DNA of 6,074 bases from JBJFGR01 sp051892875. Lineage in GTDB: Bacteria > Pseudomonadota > Gammaproteobacteria > Enterobacterales > Succinivibrionaceae. Below, in pieces: positions 6,045 to 6,074 of this stretch; position 1 is the first letter of the stretch, and every line of letters starts with the position of its first letter. The stretch lies in the NCBI GenBank assembly GCA_051892875.1, contig JBJFGR010000142.1, positions 1 to 6,074 of the forward strand, read 5' to 3'. Below the pieces are notes generated by a model. That model made no database searches. It saw only the letters and a list, made by a program, of their open reading frames with translations, and was not told the DNA's origin. A program made the position numbers and the translations under genes.

Positions 6045-6074
6045 CCTAGAAACACTTTATTAAAATGTCCTAGG
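6045..6074 (-). other. Possible leader hairpin at the window edge
   Basis: On the minus strand CCTAGGA at the window edge pairs with TTCTAGG (one G-U). The stem can continue inward through a one-base bulge to about 12 pairs. It ends 3 bases before the ribosome-site purine run of the 180-residue gene. No T run follows, so it is not a terminator. The upstream flank is outside the window, so the arms may be longer. Confidence 0.35.

Noticed and set aside
6026..6055. Ten-residue N-terminal extension of the 180-residue protein from GTG at 6055
   Set aside because: It would read through the AAGGAG site that properly serves the ATG at 6025, and has no ribosome site of its own.
1..6074. tRNA genes, CRISPR arrays, insertion sequences or attachment sites
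   Set aside because: No cloverleaf, regularly spaced repeats, transposase or integrase coding, or terminal repeats were seen on either strand.

Overview
The window is AT-rich (roughly one third G+C by eye). All seven genes lie on the minus strand, are tightly packed, and carry strong AGGAGG-type ribosome binding sites and TAA stops. A partial type IIA topoisomerase ATPase subunit and a small Dda/RecD-like superfamily 1 helicase sit beside five proteins I cannot assign to a family. There are no metabolic, ribosomal or tRNA genes. This fits the replication region of a large lytic-type dsDNA phage that encodes its own topoisomerase, as T4 does. The strong Shine-Dalgarno sites and low G+C suggest a Firmicutes-type host, but that is inference and I cannot name the phage.

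Layout in the direction of transcription, from high to low coordinates. At 6045-6074 a possible leader hairpin lies at the window edge. A 180-residue unknown protein (6025-5483) overlaps by 7 bp the start of the helicase (5489-4287), so the two are probably translationally coupled. A gap with a perfect 11-bp hairpin (4240-4265) follows. Next come three unknown small proteins: an acidic one of 153 residues (4203-3742), a 162-residue protein with a basic N-terminus (3718-3230), and a 166-residue protein with a CC...CxxC arrangement (3173-2673). A gap with a long imperfect hairpin (2611-2657) leads to a 312-residue protein (2568-1630) with a putative zinc-binding core and a long Q/P/N/M-rich tail. 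Two hairpins then stand back to back: a 14-bp stem closed by a GUAA tetraloop (1589-1620) and a textbook intrinsic terminator (1556-1584). The topoisomerase subunit (1534 to beyond position 1) starts 21 bases past the terminator's T run and is cut by the window edge inside its TOPRIM domain.

Working picture: the helicase and topoisomerase remodel phage DNA during replication or transcription. The four genes between them are unknowns, and they form one or two transcription units with RNA hairpins in every sizeable gap. The terminator would separate the 312-residue gene from the topoisomerase. The topoisomerase therefore needs read-through or a promoter I could not identify convincingly. No gene is supported on the plus strand. 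No stretch over about 110 bases lacks a gene.
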